From: Bacilli bacterium
GTDB taxonomy: Bacteria > Bacillota_I > Bacilli_A > RFN20 > CAG-288
Length of the DNA stretch: 17,633 nucleotides
NCBI GenBank assembly: GCA_028707375.1
Contig: JAQWCB010000002.1
Location: 1 to 17,633 of the forward strand
Reading direction: 5' to 3'
Below are positions 16,173-17,633 of the stretch, piece after piece. The notes under the pieces were generated by a model. That model was not told the DNA's origin. It made no database searches and saw nothing but the letters and a program-made list of their open reading frames with translations. Each line of letters begins with the position of its first letter. Within the stretch, counting starts at the first letter, position 1. Made by a program: the position numbers and the translations under genes.

Positions 16173-17633
16173 TTTTAATTTCCTCCTCGGAGAATTGCGA
16201 TTGAGCAATCTCTAAATATACTTTACATGTCTTTAAAAGATCTTTGTGTTTACCTATGCCGACTATCTTTCCTTCATCTAAAACAATTATTTTGTCGGCG
16301 TCTTTAATCGTGCCGATGCGCTGAGCCACAATAAGCTTTGTTGTATCTTTCAAATATTTGTTTAAGTTATCGCGCAATGTCTTATCTGTTCGATAATCTA
16401 AAGCCGAGAAAGAATTATCAAAAATAATGATTTCAGGATTGCGGGCTAAGGCACGAGCGATGGACAGACGTTGCTTTTGACCTCCGGATAAATTGTTTCC
16501 GTTTTGTTCTACCATGGCTTCATATTGGCCTTCCTTGGTTAAGACAAACTCTTCGGAGCAGGAATATTTGACAGCCTTTTTAATATCTTCCTTGGTTATT
16601 TGATGATCCTCAGTTTTTCCGTATGCAACATTTGACGCAATGGTTCCGGCAAAAATAATAGGTTTTTGAGGAACAAAAGCTATTTTATCGGAAAGAGCTG
16701 TTATCTTATAATCCTTGATATTATTTCCATCAATTATGATGCTTCCAGTTGTAGCGTCATAATAGCGTGGAATCAAATTGATCAAAGTAGATTTACCTGA
16801 ACCGGTTGAGCCAATAAAGGCCACTGTTTGTCCTTTTTCAATATCAAAGGTAATATTGTTAAGAACGGCTTCTTCAGCGTTGGGATAGCGATAGGAAACA
16901 TTGTTAAAAACAATATGACCTTTTTGCTTGGTATTTGCCGTTAAAGTACCATCATTTAAGGATGATTTAGTTGTTAATACCTCAAGCAATCGCTTGGCGG
17001 ATACTTGGGCTCGGGGCAAAATCATAAATACCATAGTTAACATAATAAAAGCATAAATGACCTGAATAGCATAACTTGAAAAAACAATCATATCCGAAAA
17101 GAGATTTATCTTATCTAACAGAGTTGCAGAGTTACTTATCAAGTAGGCTCCAATCCAATATATGGCAAGAGTTAACCCATTCATGATAAGTGAGATATAA
17201 GGAAATAGGAAAGCAAAGGTATGACCATTAGCTAACTGTGTATGCATTAACTTATCGTTGACTGTAGCAAATTTTTTCTCTTGATATTTTTCAGCGTTAT
17301 AGGCCCTTACAACTCTGATACCAGTAATATTTTCTCGGGCGGATGAATTGACATCATCAATTTCTCTTTGAACTCGTTTAAAACGAGGAACAACTAAAGA
17401 CATAATGACCGATATGAAAATTAATACTAATACAACACTTACTAGGGTAACCATCGACCAAGTAAAGTTATTGCCGAGTATTTTAATAATGGCCCAAACT
17501 GCTAAAATTGGAGCTTTAATTATAACTTGAATTCCCATGATTACAGTCATCTGAATCTGAGTGATATCGTTAGTTGAACGGGTAATCAAAGAAGGAATAG
17601 AAAATTTATTTATTTCATCCTTGGAAAAGTTAC
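16159..17633 (-). CDS. ABC exporter half-transporter, degenerate-site subunit (LmrC/YheI-like), 5' end outside window
   Basis: This is the partner of the downstream ABC gene. The frame is open to the right edge (the last visible codons read NFSKDEINKFSIPSLITRSTND), so about 100 N-terminal residues are missing. 490 residues are visible. The codon at 17589 is an internal TTG, not a start. The visible part has the last four or five membrane helices and a nucleotide-binding domain. That domain has Walker A GSTGSGKST, a perfect LSGGQ signature, Walker B IIIFDNS in which Asn replaces the catalytic Glu, and a switch region VAQRIGT in which Gln replaces the H-loop His. These losses are typical of the non-consensus member of heterodimeric exporters. 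Together the two subunits form one competent ATP site, using this LSGGQ with the partner's Walker A, Glu and His, and one impaired site. Confidence 0.93.
   Translation of the reverse strand, partial: NFSKDEINKFSIPSLITRSTNDITQIQMTVIMGIQVIIKAPILAVWAIIKILGNNFTWSMVTLVSVVLVLIFISVIMSLVVPRFKRVQREIDDVNSSARENITGIRVVRAYNAEKYQEKKFATVNDKLMHTQLANGHTFAFLFPYISLIMNGLTLAIYWIGAYLISNSATLLDKINLFSDMIVFSSYAIQVIYAFIMLTMVFMILPRAQVSAKRLLEVLTTKSSLNDGTLTANTKQKGHIVFNNVSYRYPNAEEAVLNNITFDIEKGQTVAFIGSTGSGKSTLINLIPRYYDATTGSIIIDGNNIKDYKITALSDKIAFVPQKPIIFAGTIASNVAYGKTEDHQITKEDIKKAVKYSCSEEFVLTKEGQYEAMVEQNGNNLSGGQKQRLSIARALARNPEIIIFDNSFSALDYRTDKTLRDNLNKYLKDTTKLIVAQRIGTIKDADKIIVLDEGKIVGIGKHKDLLKTCKVYLEIAQSQFSEEEIKNELN

Noticed and set aside
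16173..16208. ATG 16208 as the start of the second ABC gene
   Set aside because: There is no binding site before it and the overlap with the partner would be 50 bp. GAGGAGG sits just before ATG 16172.
17587..17589. TTG 17589 as the start of the upstream ABC gene
   Set aside because: The frame stays open to the edge and the residues before it match the family's conserved pre-LITR segment, so it is internal.
1..17633. Mobile element, CRISPR array, prophage or tRNA/rRNA gene
   Set aside because: No transposase, integrase, repeat-spacer pattern, terminal inverted repeats or RNA-gene signature was seen. Gene content is ordinary chromosomal.

Overview
The window looks like a chromosomal segment of an anaerobic, low-GC, Bacillota-type bacterium, in or near the Bacilli / Erysipelotrichia / Mollicutes-related lineages. 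This placement is an inference from several signs: AT-rich sequence, strong AGGAGG-type ribosome binding sites, a secA-prfB-...-S41 protease-uvrB gene order that recalls Bacillus subtilis, pyruvate:ferredoxin oxidoreductase as the pyruvate-oxidising enzyme, and a desulfoferrodoxin for superoxide removal. The genetic code is standard for UGA. RF2 is present with its SPF motif, tryptophan is TGG, and the only in-frame TGA read by a gene is the programmed frameshift stop of prfB. All 13 visible gene ends are TAA (9) or TAG (4), none TGA.

Layout. Positions 1-7100 (+) form a tightly packed block: 3' part of secA, prfB (with +1 frameshift), a YitT/YvjA-type membrane protein, a 98-aa protein of unknown function, a membrane-anchored S41 (CtpB-like) protease, and uvrB. 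Intergenic gaps are 0-25 bp, or genes overlap, so this is probably one operon. Positions 7101-8203 hold a strong extended -10 promoter and galU. Positions 8137-11850 hold a near-consensus promoter, the 1190-aa nifJ (PFOR), and an intrinsic terminator. The minus-strand block 11851-13450 has a six-TM DUF2238/YjdF-like membrane protein and a desulfoferrodoxin, each with its own terminator. A 173-bp divergent intergenic region carries a 25-bp dyad flanked on both sides by outward-facing TATAAT boxes. It separates desulfoferrodoxin from gpmA (+). After a probably bidirectional terminator that overlaps the gpmA stop codon, a minus-strand pair of ABC exporter half-transporters fills the rest. The upstream gene of that pair runs off the right edge.

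How it fits together. The left block is housekeeping: protein export, translation termination, envelope proteolysis and DNA repair. galU supplies UDP-glucose for envelope glycolipid or polysaccharide. gpmA and nifJ are consecutive parts of fermentative carbon flow (lower glycolysis, then pyruvate to acetyl-CoA plus reduced ferredoxin). Desulfoferrodoxin would help protect oxygen-labile Fe-S enzymes such as PFOR. The ABC pair has the asymmetric motifs of a heterodimeric exporter with one consensus and one degenerate ATP site.

No mobile element, CRISPR array, rRNA or tRNA was seen. The points most worth a second look are the dyad between desulfoferrodoxin and gpmA, the unidentified 98-aa protein inside the conserved cluster, the prfB recoding site, and the SecA without a zinc-binding tail. 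I did not find convincing evidence of a wholly new multi-gene system.
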